From Ardenticatenales bacterium (GTDB taxonomy: Bacteria; Chloroflexota; Anaerolineae; Promineifilales; UBA4811), in contig WSZX01000453.1 of assembly GCA_013139935.1 (NCBI GenBank), positions 1-6,655 of the forward strand: a stretch of 6,655 bases of DNA, read 5' to 3'. Below, in pieces: positions 6,004 through 6,655 of the stretch. How positions within the stretch are numbered: position 1 is the first letter of the stretch; each line of letters opens with the position of its first letter. Under the pieces are notes generated by a model. It was not told the DNA's origin and did not search any database. It saw only the letters and a list, made by a program, of their open reading frames with translations. Both the position numbers and the translations under genes were made by a program.

Positions 6004-6089
6004 CGCAGGTAAAAGGGCCAACGGCTTTCGGGGAGTAGAGCAGTGATGGGAAAAACCCGCTTTGGTCAACAAGCGGAAAGGAGACTTGC

Positions 6090-6655
6090 ATGAAGAAGGT
6101 GGCGGTCTGCGGAAAAGGGGGCAGTGGAAAGAGCACTGTTGTTGCCCTGCTGGCAAATAGCCTAAGAGACAGAGGGTTCCGCGTGTTGGTCGTCGACTCG
6201 GATGAATCGAACCCTGGGCTCTATCGAATGCTTGGCCTTGAAAAGCGACCCAAGCCCCTGCTGGAGCTCGTTGGGGGGAAGAAGAAAGTGTTTCAAGCTT
6301 TCTCAGAGGACTCGGATTTCCCAAAGAGCATCCTCGCGCAGGAGCAGGTCCGGACGAGCGATCTCCCACCTCAATATGTGGTGGAGAAGGATCGCATCAG
6401 CTTGGTTTGCATCGGTAAAATCCTCCAGTCGCTCGAAGGGTGCGCCTGCCCAATGGGGGCGCTGAGCCGTGAGTTCCTGAAGAGGCTCTCCCTGCAGGAG
6501 AACGAGGTGGCCCTCGTTGACATGGAGGCAGGCATAGAGCATTTTGGCAGAGGGGTTCAGACAAGTGTGGATGCTGTGCTTGCCGTGACCGAGCCCTCTT
6601 TCGATTCCGTGGAACTTACTGACAAGATCAACGCCCTCGCTACCGAGGTCGAGAT
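6090..6655 (+). CDS. CooC/AcsF-like P-loop ATPase (MinD/ParA superfamily), 3' end cut off
   Basis: This encodes 188 residues, still open at the window edge; the family is about 250 long, so the end lies outside. ATG at 6090 follows AAAGGAG (6077-6083). CGKGGSGKST (7-16) is the deviant Walker A motif of MinD-type ATPases, with signature lysine K9. VDSDESNPGL (35-44) is the switch segment. GCACPMG (117-123) holds the C-x-C pair (C118, C120) that binds metal between subunits in CooC. VDMEAGIEHFGRG (143-155) is the Walker B region typical of CooC and AcsF. These dimeric ATPases deliver nickel to carbon monoxide dehydrogenase or acetyl-CoA synthase. The GCACPMG form belongs to a CooC-like branch whose client is not always known, so I do not assign a symbol. 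It implies Ni/Fe-S enzymes in the organism, possibly encoded downstream. Confidence 0.92.
   Translation, partial: MKKVAVCGKGGSGKSTVVALLANSLRDRGFRVLVVDSDESNPGLYRMLGLEKRPKPLLELVGGKKKVFQAFSEDSDFPKSILAQEQVRTSDLPPQYVVEKDRISLVCIGKILQSLEGCACPMGALSREFLKRLSLQENEVALVDMEAGIEHFGRGVQTSVDAVLAVTEPSFDSVELTDKINALATEVE

Noticed and set aside
5899..6369. 156-codon frame on the - strand
   Set aside because: Overlaps the strongly supported CooC-like ATPase on the + strand. The product is Pro/Ser/Arg-rich without motifs.

Overview
All supported genes lie on the + strand. The window reads as an accessory stretch of a moderately GC-rich chromosome, probably from an anaerobic bacterium. The reasons are good GGAGG-type ribosome binding sites, GTG and TTG starts, the tail of a clostridial-type flavin oxidoreductase, a small Fe-S protein, and a CooC-like nickel-metallochaperone ATPase. 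The lineage cannot be fixed from sequence alone. Chloroflexota or a Desulfobacterota-like group would fit, and the archaeal flavour of the metallo-hydrolase leaves an archaeon possible but less likely.

Layout. (1) 2-70 is the last 22 codons of an FAD-dependent oxidoreductase. (2) 71-174 is a leader with two hairpins; the second places a Shine-Dalgarno sequence in a bulge. (3) 175-426 is an 83-residue zinc-ribbon protein of unknown function. (4) 439-637 is decayed coding sequence whose start matches the methyltransferase gene 1.5 kb downstream, including 18 identical bases. (5) 622-2942 is a tight, partly overlapping four-gene cassette: MFS transporter, SAM-dependent methyltransferase, small coiled-coil protein, and an Fe-S protein resembling the RLI/ABCE1 N-terminus. 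(6) 3029-4542 holds a DUF1684 protein and a metallo-beta-lactamase-fold hydrolase resembling UPF0282. (7) 4627-5886 is a second MFS transporter, complete except for one in-frame TGA at codon 250. (8) 5887-6089 is a leader with a possible extended -10 promoter and a bulged hairpin. (9) 6090 to the window end is a CooC/AcsF-like P-loop ATPase, cut off by the window edge.

How they may work together (inference). The MFS, methyltransferase, coiled-coil and Fe-S genes overlap or nearly touch and are probably co-translated. They could make and export, or detoxify, a methylated small molecule, but no sequence feature identifies the substrate. The flavin oxidoreductase, Fe-S protein and CooC-like ATPase agree with an anaerobic redox lifestyle with Ni/Fe enzymes elsewhere in the genome. 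The interrupted transporter and the methyltransferase remnant suggest recent turnover.

No tRNA, rRNA, CRISPR array, transposase or attachment site was seen. The strongest candidates for something undescribed are the four-gene cassette, its Fe-S protein with a missing cluster ligand, and the TGA-interrupted transporter.
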